A stretch of 64,000 nucleotides of DNA from Linnemannia hyalina (GCA_019671135.1 JAHRHY010000007.1:992001-1056000); one strand, 5' to 3'; positions 21,510-35,660 are shown, counted from the first letter of the stretch. Numbers and translations: made by a program. Notes: a model not told the origin generated them from the sequence alone.

Positions 21510-24500
21510 TTAAACCATGCGGCGGTCATAGACATGGCCAGCAGAGGAAGACCTCCTCACGCCAAGTTGCAGAGGCGTAGTAGACGAGATGCTGAAGTCA
21601 GAGTCCGCTGGAACAGGAAGTGGTCGAGGAAAGTGGAGCTGAGTCGCCGACCAAGGTCCCGAGTCCTTTGCATCACGTGAACTTCCAGAACTGGTGCGGC
21701 TGAGGCGGTCTCGAGTCATCTGACTGGCACTGCTTGCTCCACGACGATGCGAACTAGGTCCCCAAAGGTCGCCAACTTGATCCGCACCTTCACCAAACGA
21801 TTCTCTACGGGCGTCCTGCGAATGGCGACCTACGGCCATGAAGGAGTCGTTCCTGTTGGCGTCCATGGCCTGCTGCGATTTGCTGGGTCCTCGGCGGCTG
21901 GAGAGACTGGGAGCACGACGGCTCGAATGCCTCGATACAATACTGGCAGCGATCGACAGACGGCGTTGGATCTTGGAACCTGTCACTCCCTCGGCCTCGG
22001 CTCCCTGGTTGCCCAGCTCGACCTCCCATTCCTTCCAACGCTGAACTGCCTCGGGATCCTTCTCCAGCTCCTGGTAGAGATCGACATCCGAGGGATACAA
22101 CTGGGCTTTGATGATCTTGGCCATAATGTTGGGCAAGATCGCAATCATCGACGCCACAATAATAGTGAGCCAGAAGGGAAGGTGTGCAGCCAATGATTGG
22201 AAGGCACCACGGACATGGTATCCGCCAGTTCGGACAGGGTAAAAGAACGAGTAGGCGGTGTTGTATCCGAACCAGGCAAGGATTGTCATGAACGACGTGA
22301 TATGGGTGACAATCGACCAGTTGTGCGTCTCCAGATACGCAATCTTGAATGTGACGACCAAGACAATCGTAGTGTAAACACCGAGACCCATAGGGAAGAG
22401 GGACTCGTCATCGGGCTCGACACCAAACTTGCCAATGGCACCAGCGATCCAGAGAGGGACCATCAGGGATGCAATCGCCTGGTAAACAGCGGCGGCCATC
22501 CATGTCCCGTAGGTAACCAATGAGAATCCGCTGTTCCGAGGTCCAAACGTGTAGAGCTCAGGCACGAGCAAGAGCGTCGACGCCTTCAGATCCTGCTCAA
22601 ACATACCCACGACCATGACCGGCAACGACGAGAACAAGGTGTTGTAGAACGAAAGCGTCCACTGTTCATACAAGGACGTGCCAGAGAATCCTGTGAAGAT
22701 CTGGAACAGTCCCTGTGTCAGGTAGAAGGTGGCGCACTTGTAAAAAGTTCCCAGGACAAATTTGGACACACGGACATAGGACCAGCGACCATGGACAAAG
22801 AGAAGTCGCTCAAGGAAGCGAAACTGGGCAATCGAGTAATCACTCGATCTTGCGGCTTGGAGACCCTCCTTTCCAGTGATACCAATGCCGACGTTGGCCT
22901 CCTGAATCATGGCAATGTCGTTGGCACCGTCTCCGATAGCGAGTGTCACGGTGTTCTTGCATCGAGCGCGGACAGTCTTGACAACGAGGGCCTTCTGGGC
23001 AGGGCTGACACGACAACAGATCACTGAGTCGGCACGGATACCCAGCTCCACAAACAATGCCATCAGCTCGGTCGACTGCTCAACGATTCCCAAGGTGGCT
23101 CCATCGATAACGACGACCACATGCCGAGACTTGCCCTTCATCACATCCTTCATCGCCTTGTTCATCGCCTTGTGAGCCTGTGCTTGAGTGGGCACATCCA
23201 AAATGATGGTGCTCGAGTAGTCCTTGATAAGACGGCATGAATATCCAATGTTGATGGCAGTCTCGCGCTTGTCTCCCGTCAACATCCAGAGTCGAATACC
23301 GGCACGGCGGAGCTTGTCAATCGTCTCAGGGACACCGTCCTGTAACTTGTCCTCAATGGCGGTGGCGCCTGTCATGTCCAAGTTCTGTTCCAATAGCTCG
23401 GCGACCTGCTCCAGCTTCTCCTGTCGTCCGTCCAGGGCGCTCTGCGCATCCGCATACTTCTTGGACCAAAGGCTGTACTCTTCCTTGCTCAGGAATCGGT
23501 GGCCATAGAGCAGCGTTCTCAGTCCTGTGGTGGCATACTCCTGGATATGATCCATCGTCTGCTGGTACTCCCACATCTCCGACTGAGTCCAACCAGGAGT
23601 TTGACCAAAGAAATAGGCGCCCATATCATCCTCCTCGATCGATGAACGACCATAACCCTCAGCACCGGAATTTTTGTACGTTCCAGATTGTTGGCGTCCA
23701 TGAGTGAGCCCCTTTGCCTTTCCAGCGGCATTGTCTCCGCCCCCGCCAACTCCTGCGCCTGAAGTCGATGATCGGTTCAAGTTGTGCCGTGACTTTCCGG
23801 ATTTAGAGTACTCCAAGCTGGCGAGCGGATCCATACCATCGTATCCATGGACAGAGTCGGGAGTGAAGGGCATGGGAGTATCCAGATTCTGAAAATCGGC
23901 CAGCCCAGTCTGAGGATCGCGCACGCGTTCCAGAATAATCGAGTCAGCACCCTTGGTGAAGAGGCAGATCTGGCCGTCGGGCATACGGTAGATGACAGAC
24001 ATGCGCTTGCGTTTGCTGGAAAACTCGATAATGTTCAGAATCTCGTAAAACTCCTCCTGGGGAACCTCGTCCGGGGAAGTGGGCATGGATCGGACGCGAA
24101 TGCCTCCTCGACTGCGTTCGAGAAAGACGTAACCCAACTCCATGGCGCCGGCGACCAAGGCATTCTCGTCAGGACTGGCCGCCTGGTACTTGAAACTCGT
24201 AGGGTCTGATTCGTCCATCAGCTCGGGTACAGCATCGTGGCAGAGCGCCATGGATAGCAAAAAGAAACGGATCCTGTCGGCCATGACATGTCGTGTTCCA
24301 GAGCGCAAAAAGGGAACCAGCTGAGAGGTTGGGGTACATGGGACGATGGTCTCGACATAGGAAGGCATGTTGCCGGCGTGAATGCTGTCCGGGTATTGTC
24401 CTGAGCGGGATTGGTCGCGGTCTGCGTGGGCATCCTTGCCACCCAAACTCTGGTATCCTGATGCTGAACGCTGGCTGGCGTGGCGAGAAGACCGCTTGAG

Positions 24501-27241
24501 TTTTCCGACCACCTTTCCCGCTTTGCTCCTGTATTTGTGGCGGCGATGAGTGTCCTCGGATCCATCGGCACTGTGATCATGTCCTGTAGATACAGCAATT
24601 TCTTGGTTCTCTTGTGCGGTTTTAGCGGCGGCTATGATCGATTCCGGGTCCAGGTCATGGTTGAACGAGTGACCAGCGACACAGAACTTTCGAAAGACCA
24701 TGATGTTCTCCGTCAGGGTTCCTGTCTTATCGGAGAACAGATAGCTGACTTGTCCCAGTTCTTCGTTGATAACTGTTGTTCTAGCTTCGGCTGGAGTGTT
24801 GGAGACGGGGTCGTACATCTCGATGTCGTGGTGAATAAAGTACGCCTGCAGCAGCTTGACCAACTCCATGGTGACGTAGAGCGAGATAGGGATCATAGTG
24901 TTGAAGAGCACAATGTAACCAAAAAGAATCGAAGCAGTGTCGCTCTTCATCGCGTTCTTGGCTGTGAGATACCATGCCAAATGACCGGGCTTGGAATTAC
25001 GAGTGGTCCAGACTGCGCTGAGAACGGTGCAGAGGGCGGACAAAAAGATGACGATGCTGAAGATGACGATGATGACCTTGTTGATGAGGCGTTGCATGCT
25101 TGGTGCCTTGGTGCGCACATTCTTTGAGCCGTTTTGTCGAATCTTGGTGTCTTCTCCCGAAAAGACGATGAGACCGTAGATGTATGGGGTGTTACGGAGG
25201 ATGGTGCCACGGAGCAGAATCTGGTTGATGCTGAGGGGGTATCGGGGCTGGTTTCTTCCCTGACCGACTTGCAAGTAACCTTCGAAGTTGTACAGATCCT
25301 GGTTGGGCTGTTCGGTGTGGGCGCAACCTAGATTTTAATAAGATGCCATGCAGAGAATATTAAAATAAGTATTAATATCGAACTTTGTTTGCCATTTGGC
25401 TGTCTGTTCATTTCATTCGGTTCTCTCTCTGCCCTTCTCTCTCATCGTGAAGCAGGTTCAAAAAACAACAACAACCGGCAACATTATTTTACGCGCACAA
25501 TCCTTTCCAGCCCGCCTTGCCTCTTGCCAAACCTTCTCAATCCCTCTCACGTCTCAATTGCACAGTTTCCTTTTGCCAAAAACCGGGTCCCGCGCGGATA
25601 AAATTTACCCATCCATGACATCAACCCTTCTCCAGAATCATCAAATTATATCTTCTTAGCGAAACTATAATGAGAAATATCGACGCTCGATAGGGTGCCC
25701 TGACCCACTGTTGACGAAAAAAATTGGGCAATCGAGAAACAGAAAAAGGGAAAAGAACAACGGAACGACAACAAACACACTCAGATTACAACAGCCCACT
25801 CATGATGGTCAAACTCCCTTGTTTTCAGGCGATCCATCTTGTAAAAATACGGAAAAAAGAGCAGAAACTGAGGGAGAAAGAAGTCGACAAAACAATGCCT
25901 ACCTGTGAACGTGGCAATATCTTCAGGAGTTTGGATCATCTCGTTGGTCACTTTCAAGGCCTGGCGCTGCTTCAGATTCGTTTCTCCGTCGAGAGCCGCC
26001 GTTTCAACATAACAACCTCCGTCTGGGCCGGACGAGTGCAGCAGGATAAGGTCGGCGGGCACCCAGTCATTCTGATCCACTCGGATAATGTCTCCCACCG
26101 CCAGATCCTTCCACTTTATCTGTTGAAAGACGGCGAGATTTGGCGTTGGGGTGACTGTTGCTGGGGTCAATGGGATGGTGATGGAGAGTTCTGCAGGCGA
26201 AGCTGGAGACTCGCTAGTGAACGAGTTGAAAGGACGGCGAGAGGAAGCGGATGTGGGCAAAGGGTATGCGGATGCAGAGGCTGTGGAGGGCTGCTGAGTA
26301 TGGGACGAGATCGAATTGGTCGCATTCCGGTAGCTCCGAAAGACGTTGGCAGGCTGGTTGTTCTCACCGGAATCCTGCCGATGTCTCCTAAGATCATCAT
26401 ATCCTTCATGCGCAATTGCAATCGACAGGAAGAGGACCAACGGCACCAACGTTGTATACTGGCCGGTGGTGGACCAGCCGGGCACCATCTGGAGCGAGGC
26501 GACGAACAAGAAGTAGACGTTGGCGATCTTTGAGAACTGCGCATAGAGCTGTTTGGGCAGGAAATCCCAGAGGGTATAGCGAGCAGTGGTGACGGCGTTG
26601 GAGACAAATGGTTTACCCGTCTCTGGCTGGATCAAGGGCGTGGAGCGAGAGGAGGAGATGGGAATGATACGATTTCCAGTTTTTGGGACCATGGCGCCGC
26701 GGCCCTTGAACTTGTTGGCCAACGATGTCATCCAACCCGTTGGGCGTCGAACGGGCTTTGTGGAGAGGGGCTCAGAGTCGATATCGAGCTCTTTATAGGA
26801 TTCTGAGGTGAGAGGCCCTCCAGCAGCTACTGGCGCTGTATGTGTGGTAGTGAAAGCAGTTGGAGGAGCGTTGTTGTTGTTGTTGTGTACAGATCCGAGC
26901 TCCATTGCTACTGCTTGCGCAGTTGCTGGAGTTGGCTGTGGTTGGTCGATTAGCACATTCCTTGGTTGTTGAGAGTTGTTGCCATTGTTGTTGTTAGGTG
27001 GAGTGGAAGCGGAAGACGAGGGGATGGGGTTGATGATAATGGAAGGTTGCTGTCCCTGAAGAGTTGCACGTCTTCGACGGGAGTGTAGTGTTGGAGTTGC
27101 AGGGGACTCTGGAGAGGATACTGGGGGGAAGACTGTTGAGGAGGAGGAGAGTGGTGAGGATGCAGGTGGATGGGGATATGATGATCCACTGGCTGTCGGT
27201 TGACCGGTGGTGTTGGCCTGACCATGGTTGGGGGAGGCCAT
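21510..27241 (-). CDS. P4-type phospholipid flippase (Dnf3-like)
   Basis: Integral-membrane ATPase that moves aminophospholipids from the outer or lumenal leaflet to the cytosolic leaflet in the late secretory pathway. Exons (minus): 25903-27241 and 21510-25327; 1718 residues in phase. Landmarks: the N-terminal RYTLWDFLPKQLYAQFSK and first membrane pair with QMVPGWSTTG; DGETNLK at 418-424 in the actuator domain (the P4 form of DGES); NTMIPISLYVT in the fourth membrane segment; DKTGTLTENI with the phosphorylated Asp at about 646; ASPDENALV; LTGDKRETAINIGYS; and GDGANDIAMIQEANVGIGI. The remaining membrane segments follow. Long disordered Ser-rich regions occur at the N-terminus (about 175 aa), after the phosphorylation site and at the C-terminus. 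Length and the GWSTTG region favour the Dnf3 branch, with moderate certainty. It is convergent with IST3, 165 bp apart. Confidence 0.95.
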
Positions 27242-28298
27242 GGCTCACACTGCGCGGAGGAGGAGGAGGAGGAAGAGGAGAATATGAAAAGGAGAGTGAG
27301 TGGGTATGTGATGTGAGAGTGAGCGAGAGAGAGAAAGAGAAAGAGACAAAAGCAAAGCAGGAGAGTATGGAAAGAACAGAAGAAAAGAAGAGAGGTGAGG
27401 CGAGCGAGGGAAGAGACGAACAGACGAATAGAGAATTGGGTGAGTGAGTGCATTGATTGGACAAGGTGGAAAAAGTGCGGATGTTGGATTTGGGTGTGTC
27501 GGACAATGGGTAGACAACTTGTTTGAACGAGAAGATGGGCTGGGCTGGACTCATACATATGTACGTACTGAATATGTACTGTATTGGCAATCAATAATGG
27601 GATGAAATGGCGTGTGGACATATGGAGAGCAACAACAGGGTGCAGAGAGGGAGCAGAGGGTACATGGGAAGGAGGTTGGATGGTGGTGTGCACTGGGTGA
27701 ACACAAGGTTGGACATAGACAAAAAAAAAAGTAGAGAGCCGACAGGGGATTGGAACGAGGGGGGCCAATGCTGGGTGGGGTGTGTCAAGGGAGGGAATAA
27801 ATAAGCTCGTCGGGTTACCTTGTGGTGCGGGGGTAGGTGAGCGTGGATATGGTTGCGGGCTGAGGCGTTGTCAGAACAAGACGTCGTCGATACTGATACA
27901 CAACGGTTTGTTTGTTTGTTTTTAGCTGTTGGCTGGTGTTTGTTGTGGTGAATGCAAGAAGCGGAAAGTAGGATGGGGGATGTGCGATGGGGTTAACGAA
28001 GTCAAGAACGAGGAGTGAAGTGAAGAGAATAAAAAGGAGAATGCAATCGAGTGTGGATGAGTGAGCAAGTGAGAGTGAGCGGGTGGATCAGAAGAGAGCA
28101 ACAGGATAAGCTCATGAAAGGGATGAGAGGAGTGGTTTTTGCTGCCGCTGTTGCAGTTCGACGATGGACTGAGAAGAGAAGGGAGATTAAGAACGAAAGA
28201 AAGAAAGAAGACGAGGGAGCGAGAAGAAATAAGAAATAAAAAAGGCGTTTGTCCCCAACCCGACGACTATCAACTGACTGACTGACAGCCTACCACCA

Positions 28299-28435
28299 CC
28301 CCCCCCCCCCCCACACGGCAGACTCGTCGATTCGCTGTTCTTTTGTTATTGTTGTTGCTGTTGTTGTTGATGTTGTTGTTTTCAAGTTGTTGTCGTTGTT
28401 GCTGCTACTGCTGCTATTATTATTTTTGTTGTTTG
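28299..28435 (+). repeat. Poly-C run followed by GTT/GCT/GAT triplet repeats
   Basis: Fourteen consecutive C at 28299-28312, then imperfect TTG/GTT/GCT repeats from about 28340. Confidence 0.85.
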
Positions 28436-29299
28436 CATGGTCTTTGAGTTTCGTTGGTAAACAAACATGCTCTTCTCCTTTCTCTCTTTGCAACTCTTCT
28501 CTGGTGAGCTTGGACCAGCTGCGAAAAAAAAAGATTTATTTACTCTGGTCAAGTCATCCTTCAATACATCGTGGCAATCAAGATCACCCTCCGTATCACC
28601 CCTTGAGAAGGTATTATGTCCCCTATTCTGCATGTCACTTGCTTCATTTTTACTCTCGATACTTCAGTGAATGACACCCTGCTTTCCCTGTCCACCTGGC
28701 TTGACGCTGGTCCAGGAGGGGACAAGAAAACGAGGACGCCCCAATAGGTCAACAGGGGAAAAAGGGGACAGCATCTCAATGAGGAGGAACCGATGCATTT
28801 TCGTTTTCAAGGACATATTTCGGATGAATTCTAATCACTTTCAATTGCCTCACATCTTCTTTTGTTTTCGATCCGTTTGCATTGCCAGGAGTCCAGGCGG
28901 GCATTTTTGCCATATTCTTCTGTCTGTAAGCTGACGTCTTTGAATGTTGTCAAGCAATGGCTCTTGCTCCAGCCCACGGTGTTAACGCAAAAGGGAAAAA
29001 AAGTACAGCCGACTGACCCACGTCGCTAAGAAATAAGCGCAGGTTCCGCTCTTGGTGGCAGTACATGCTACACAGACCGTGCTTGCGAAGAAGAAGGGTG
29101 CTACCATGTCATCCTTGGCATGGCCCTTGCAGGAAAAAGTAAATTGGTAACTGGTATGGTTCGAGGAGAGGAAGGCAGGCTGTGTGTGCTTGACTTTGCT
29201 TTCAATCCGATCCTCTTTCAAAGGTGAGAAAGCGCAGTCGAGAAGAAGAAGAGTTCGACCGGTGGGCTGCCTGTCCTCTGGTAAGAATAAACGCGAACA

Positions 29300-29356
29300 T
29301 ACAACAACAGCAACAACGACGGCAACAACAACGACAGCAACGACAGCAACAACAAC
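29300..29356 (+). repeat. CAA/CGACAGCAA microsatellite
   Basis: Imperfect CAACAACGA and CGACAGCAA units. Confidence 0.8.
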
Positions 29357-30036
29357 TGAAGGGGCCGTGTCGATCAGCTTGTCGAGAAGTCATCCCGGAC
29401 CTGACCATTCACGATTTTTTTTTCACAGTGTCGCCAATGGTGATGACAGGGCTTAGAGCTTATTGTTTATCAACACCCAGTTTCATGAGAGAAGCATGCT
29501 TCATTTCACTCCAAAAGTCCGAGGATTTCTAAGCTTGTTCAATGTACCCACGTTATTAGATCAACAGAAAATGTTTGCGGCAGTAACCCATTTTCAGCTA
29601 AGCCCAGTCCAATACATACTCGCCAACCTGGTTGCCCTAGACCACCGACCATTCGTTTCGGGTATTGTGTGGTTCTCGTCCTTTTATGTGTCATTTCCGC
29701 CCTAAAATGGGTTCCGCCCTCTTCTCTCTTAACCCTACATGGATGCACCATCATATTCAAAAATAATAAGCGACGAAGCATATTGCTTCCAACGCACTAG
29801 CCGACCTTTTCATCATCCCCTGCATTTGTCGTTTGCTTTCCCAGCGGTGAAAAAGAAATTGTCCAATTGCCAATCTTGCATCGCAGCTTGTCACCTTTTT
29901 GTTGCTCCTTATTCCTCCGGGAAACCTCAACCAAGGGCTGATGAGTGAGACAAAAAAACTTACGCCTACTGTGCAGAATTTTGAATTATGTCCACAACGT
30001 CACCACAGCCATGACCAAGAAAAAACACAATCACAC

Positions 30037-30042
30037 TTTATT
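30037..30042 (-). promoter_or_regulatory. Poly(A) signal of paraoxonase-like gene
   Basis: TTTATT on the plus strand (AATAAA on minus), 32 nt after the stop codon of the gene ending at 30074. Confidence 0.55.
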
Positions 30043-30073
30043 TGTGCAGGTAGATGGAACGCTTCAAAGGCGA

Positions 30074-32006
30074 CTATTGATTGAGGCGGAGGCTACACCG
30101 CAAAAGATGATGGCTGGAGGAGGAGCCAAGAATAAGATCATTGTTCCAGTAGGCAGCAACCGTCGATGCTACAGCGGTTCACATGTAAAGATAGAACAAA
30201 GAAGTAAGGAGCTAGTAATAAAAAAACCAAAACAATCCATCCAAAAATAACATACCAAGAGAAAACTTACCAGAGATGTCCTCGCCGTTACTGTAAAACA
30301 AATCCTTAACTTCCCATTTCAAAGAGGGCAATTCGGGCTTGGGGAAGAAGTAATAGTTGCCCATACTGCTCTCCTGGGGAATGAAGTTCTCAGGCGCCAG
30401 CTTTTCAATCTTGACGACATGCGAGGGTGACTGGGGCTCGTAGCCAAGCTTGTGGCGGAGGTAAGTCGAGTACGAAGGGTGGCTAGCGACATAGATGTCT
30501 CCGGTATGCTTGTCGACCGACAGGTGGTCGACATGATTGCCGACCCAGATATCAACATCGTGCTCCAATTGTCCTTGCGCAATATCCTCGGTCGTGTTGT
30601 ATACGTGGACCAACCTATCCATGAACGATGAAACATAGATCTGCTTGCCATCCGGAGATCCAGCAATACCTAGAAAGAAGTTGTTTCAGAGCGTGTTATT
30701 TCGTGCTCTCTCTGTCATATCGCGTGTTCTCATCGCGTCAGTATCCAATGCATACACTATGGTACTTACCATAGGGGTTGTTGAGACTCTGAAGAACCTT
30801 GAGAGACTTTTCACCGTTGTAGTAGATGACAGAGCCCATAGCTGTGCCAGTAACGTCCTCGGCAACTCGTCCGTACTTGTTACCCATGGCCTATCCAAAA
30901 ACAAATCAGACCGTTAGAGATATTGACGTTTGTCTTTTGACACTAAAAAATGGTCGCATGCTTGCATAAATCTTACATGGTGATTGGTCAAGTAGAAGCG
31001 ATCCTGGTCAACAGCAACAATGTCTCGGGGAGTAACAAACAGATCACTGCTGACGGTCTTGACAAGCGTCAACGTGTTGGCCTCCGAAGAATAGTCAAAG
31101 ATCTCGACGACATCCCCCTTGTGAGAATGGTTGATGACAAAGAGACGAGTCGTCCTCTCGTGGGTCTTCTCGTCCTGAAAGTGGTAGAGTGACATTCCTG
31201 CTGGGTGGAAATCGTCTGAAGTAAACGACTTGAGCTCCAGCTCCTTGGGGGATCCGTTCTTGTGCTACGTGGGAAAATGATGAAAAAATAGTGAGCTGCG
31301 TGAAATAGGTGGGCATTTTGTGCATGCATGGTGCAGAAGTGAGGTTCTTCCTTACGTTCAAGGCGAGGGTATAGATGCCTCCATTCTTGGCAGTTTTGGA
31401 GCTGGGGCGGTGGAAAAATCGGCTCTCTTTCTTCCAGGAATAGTCATCCGAGGAGACGAATGCCAATTGATCATGGTCGCTAATCTCAATGTCGGCCGGT
31501 CCAGGGATATCTATACAAGAGAGATGTTGAAGATGAATCCTCTGTTCCTCAATAATCCTCTCCCCGCAATGACCATAACAAATATGCATAAAAACATAAA
31601 AATGCAACTTACAGGCGGTCTTGAAACAGTTGCCCTGGAGTCCAACGGTCTGCTCGATGGCGATCTCACGACCAGTAAAGACGAACTTCTCAAAGGCAGA
31701 CTTCAGGAGGACACCAATAAAAGCGACGATGAGGGAGATCACCAGGTTTCTGAGCTGACTGTTCTTCTTCGTGCCCTGTTGCTGGGCAACCCTCTTGTGG
31801 ACTTGTGCGGCAGTGAGTTTCTTCTTGTCCTCCTCTTCAGTATCCCTCTTGGATGCTGCTGCTGATGATGATGGCTTGGCGGTTGAAGATACAGAGGTGG
31901 CGGTTGTTGTTGCAATGTCCGAGTCGCTTTCTGCGTCCTCGACGGTTGTGCGCCTATTCCTGAGGGTGGCAGCGGACTGTTGCTTTTGGTCGTCTGATTC
32001 TGCCAT
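30074..32006 (-). CDS. Paraoxonase/arylesterase-like beta-propeller protein with membrane anchor
   Basis: Probable six-bladed beta-propeller hydrolase of the SMP-30/paraoxonase/strictosidine-synthase-like superfamily; these enzymes act on lactones or esters with calcium, but the substrate here is unknown. Exons (minus): 31613-32006, 31356-31510, 30977-31264, 30770-30890, 30271-30669, 30074-30168; 483 residues. After a Ser/Thr-rich cytosolic stretch comes one hydrophobic segment (LRNLVISLIVAFIGVLL, about residue 100), which suggests a type II anchor with the propeller on the lumenal or outer side. Propeller signatures are PGPADIEISDHDQLAFVSS, NHSHKGDVVEIFDY, NPYGIAGSPDGKQIYVSS, VGNHVDHLSVD and the C-terminal SASTVAAYWNNDLILGSSSS. 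The short last exon is supported by its match to paraoxonase C-termini. The Cys pair typical of mammalian paraoxonases was not confirmed. Confidence 0.88.
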
Positions 32007-35000
32007 TGTTGATGAGAGGGTGGAGTTGAAGTAATGGGAGATGAGGAAAGAAGAAGAAGAAGAAAAGAAAACGTGTATGCTATTGCAAAGAGTGAGAGCC
32101 TTACTCGACAAAGGATTGGTGACTGGGAATGAAGATGGGGTGGTGGTGGCGCTTCTGTATGGTGATACCGCCTGTAATTCGCCGCACGTGCACCATCGCT
32201 GTCATCGACAGGTCCATCTCAAGTCCATATGGACAGTTGAGTTTGATATGGTTCTCGAGAGAGCCTTTCTTCAGTTGCACGATGCTCCTTCCTCAGAGTT
32301 ACGTGGCTAAGTACAGATCTTCGTCTTGCAGTTGCCAGACTCCAGCTGGACAAAACGGAGCAGCCAGCCATAGCTCAGTCTCTGATCTCTTCCTGCATCC
32401 TACCCCCAAGACAATCAATCATATCAACCAAACCTGTATGATAGTCTTCTGTATACTGCAGCGCACAGCTGCGCATACCTCACACACAGACTCATTCCAT
32501 ATCACACCCCACATCTATAGATACACATGTCACCATCTCAACTCACTCTCTTGACCAGCGTATGTCAAGGAGGATGAACAGGCACAACTGGTTATCCAAC
32601 ATCGTCCATGATGCCACAAATATCGCCACGGCTAGGCCGCGTTCGAGCAATTGGGTGATACCCTTTCGTCAATTGAGCAATTGGGCCATTTCGCTCGCAT
32701 GTGCCAACTGCCAAGACGGCCCTATTCAAAAACAAACAAACAGGATGGAACCTGTTGACAGTTGAAAAAATTGTAGGGGTGAAGAGCGAGAGATAAAATA
32801 ATTACTATTCTAGGCTGTCCGTTCTGTAGGAGAATCGTCCACGTAATCTTATCCTGAGGAGAAAGAGGGAAATAAGAATCAGAAAGCCTGTTTGTTGCAA
32901 AAGCGAGGCAGAACTGCAAATGAAGTAAGGAGCGAGATAGTAGGTCCAATTGATCCTTAAGACTTCAAAGGAGGTTGCGGTTTGAAGGGGTACATGTACT
33001 GCGGGAGGGGTTGGATTTCTGCGGACCTGAACTGTGCTTCCTTGATGGATTGGGACCCAGCTTTTCATTACCGGCACTGTCCTACTGTTCTTGCCGGCTG
33101 GTGAGAGGCTGACCAATGCCATGTTAAATAGAGCTATGTCTTGACTCGTCGACTTTTCATTTGTGTCCAGCAGACCAACGAAGGAAAAGTTAAAATGTAC
33201 CGAAAATGATCGAAGGGGTGTGTGTGTGTGAAGAGGAAGACATGGCGATCTCGTCAGTTGTTGTAGTCGTTGTCGTTGTTGTGTTCAACAGATGTGTGAC
33301 AAAAAAGGTGTATCTTGTCGTCTACAGCACAAAAAAGCAGATGCAACGCGCGTCCTTTTTTCATTTCTTTGCAAGTAACGAATGAAAACCAAGGAAGAAA
33401 AACAATTTGAAGACCAGCAATAGAAAAAAAAAACCTTAGCGGGTCAAGGTTGTGGCCTCTCGTACCGTAGTCAGCGGACCGAGCTTTTTTTCTTTCTGTC
33501 AGTTTCTTTCTTGTTCTTGTTGTTCATAAATGAGATCCTGCGCACTATCCGTATTTGTTATCTTGCGCAGTGCTGAGATGAAGCCTGCATGGGAACTGCT
33601 CTCAAAACAACACACACAGAAAATAGCAAGCAGTCTTTTACAGTGAGACTGACGGGTGGGCATGACCATGTCATAGCAGGGCAAAGAAGAAAGTAGCCGT
33701 TCCTGTCGTTTGTCTCCAGTCTGTTCAGGTCCAGACAAGACCCATTGACACCTTGTCATGTTGTATGACAAGACAAACGACAACGCGAGCAGTTGAGGTA
33801 TCTACCTTGCAATTGAGGTGTCCTCTTCTCATTTTGTCATCAGGAGCACATTTTTTCATTGCTATCCACGAGGGAACCCTTAGTGTGAGGAAGAGAGAGG
33901 GACCAATGAAAAATTGCCTTTTTGGAGTTCAGCTTTGTTGTTCCCTTTCGCCGTGGGCAGTGGACAGTGGACCTCAATGATGACAATGCCCCCAAAAAGC
34001 TCCAACTCAGACGCACAAAGATAGGACAACATTCAAGTCAACCTATTCCAAAAGTAGGCACGATTTGGCTTTTCTTTTTCATGTTTCTCTTCTTCTCTTC
34101 TTTTCCTCTCTTTTCTTTTCCTTTCTTTTTGTCTAAACCTTCTTCACTCATCACTCACTCATCACTCACTCATCACTCCATCCCCTTGTCTTTCCTATCC
34201 TACCTCTCTCCCTCTCTCTTTCCACTCACCACGATCACTTCCCTTTCTTCACTCCCATCTCTCACTCTCGCTCAGACTTGGCACTTGATTACACATCCAC
34301 TTCCTTCGTCTTCGCATTCTAATTAAAACAGAGCTCCGTTTGCCACCAAAAAAGCTTTCAACAACAACGACAACGCAGCAAGACTACCAACCAACCGATA
34401 GGGTACGCTTTCCACTTCTGCAGCCTTCCTCCTTCCTCTCTTTCCAACTGCAAGGAGACTTCGCCTCAACGACCGTTGGCTTGTCTATCCTTCCTCTCCT
34501 TGTTCTCTCTCCTTGCTGAACAGCCCAGCGAACGGACCAAGCTCCTCCACTTCCTTGCTACATACCTCTCCTCCTCTTTTTGCTAAGCCTTCTTCACACA
34601 AAACAACAGTACTCCTCTCCACCACTCACACATCACATACCAACACTGGCCGACCGAGTTTGACAACAACCCCCTTCCATCCACACCCCCTGTACCCCTT
34701 CCCACTATACCTCCTTTCTTCCTTATATCCTTTTTTCCCTTCCTGCCTTCTCGCTGCGCGATTTCCTTGCCTTTTTTCCCTTTCCACTGACCCCTGCCAA
34801 AAAGAAATCCTGCGCAGTAAGGCTACTCGATTCCACGTTTTCACGCCATTTTATCATATTTAGCAGTTGTGTGCGATGTTACGTTGTTTGCTTGGATAAG
34901 ATCAGAGAAGGGACGGTGTCCAATGAAGAGTGAAGCGGGGGGGAGAGAACAACAAGCTTGTTTGTGTACTGTATGTGCGCATGTTATTTTTGTGACTAAG

Positions 35001-35660
35001 TCGGATCTGAACGAGAAAGTTTTGGCAGATGGACTTTTTTGTACCTTAGTTGGGCAAGAAGGGCAAGGGAGGCAAATAGTCCAAACGACGATAAAAAAAA
35101 CGTCATTTTGGAAATATGGTTCTTGCATACACCGAAAGTTTCGAAGGAAAGAAAGAACAAAAGGGACGAAGCGATACGACAAAACGCAATCAACAATGGG
35201 TGGACGACAGCAACCGACCAACAACAACATGGGAAATAAAGAGAAAAAAAAACACCCACAACAACGAAGACAAACCAACAACAACACGAGTGAAAAAATG
35301 ATGGGAGGATGAAGATCCTTGTTCTTCTTTGTTTGTCTCTTTCTACAGCCAATTCTTCTTGGGATTTATATCGCACTTATCAACCCAATTCCTTCGGAGA
35401 AGTGCATCAATTAACACCACCGCACATCATGTCCTCTTTCAAACTTTACCCCTGACTGGCCCTGTTGTTTGTGTCGGGCCGTGTCTACCGTGCTCACATT
35501 TTTAATCCCCTCTTAACCGAAATTCCTCTCCACCTCTCCTTTCACTCCATCATTCTCTCTCTGCCTCTCAGATCGTTTGCTTATTAGCAGCAGGACGCAT
35601 CCTTCTTCACTCCTTCCATCCACATTGACAGACAACCACCACCCGTACGAGGCTCACCCC
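32007..35660. other. Divergent intergenic region of 3.65 kb
   Basis: It separates the divergently transcribed paraoxonase-like gene and the zinc-cluster factor, and no gene is supported in it. From about 34050 it becomes strongly pyrimidine-rich on the plus strand, which suits a long leader or promoter of the downstream factor. It includes an 11-bp repeat at 34145-34177. An unspliced long non-coding transcript cannot be excluded. Confidence 0.5.
34145..34177 (+). repeat. CACTCATCACT 11-bp tandem repeat, three copies
   Basis: Three perfect consecutive copies of CACTCATCACT within a CT-rich region. Confidence 0.92.

Larger units (their letters stand above)
27242..30073. other. Intergenic, flippase upstream region and paraoxonase-like 3' flank
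   Basis: No gene is supported in 2.8 kb. 27250-28230 is purine-rich on the plus strand, hence a pyrimidine leader for the flippase gene. A C14 run and GTT/GCT repeats follow at 28299-28435, and a CAA block at 29300-29355. The remainder is unremarkable. Confidence 0.5.
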
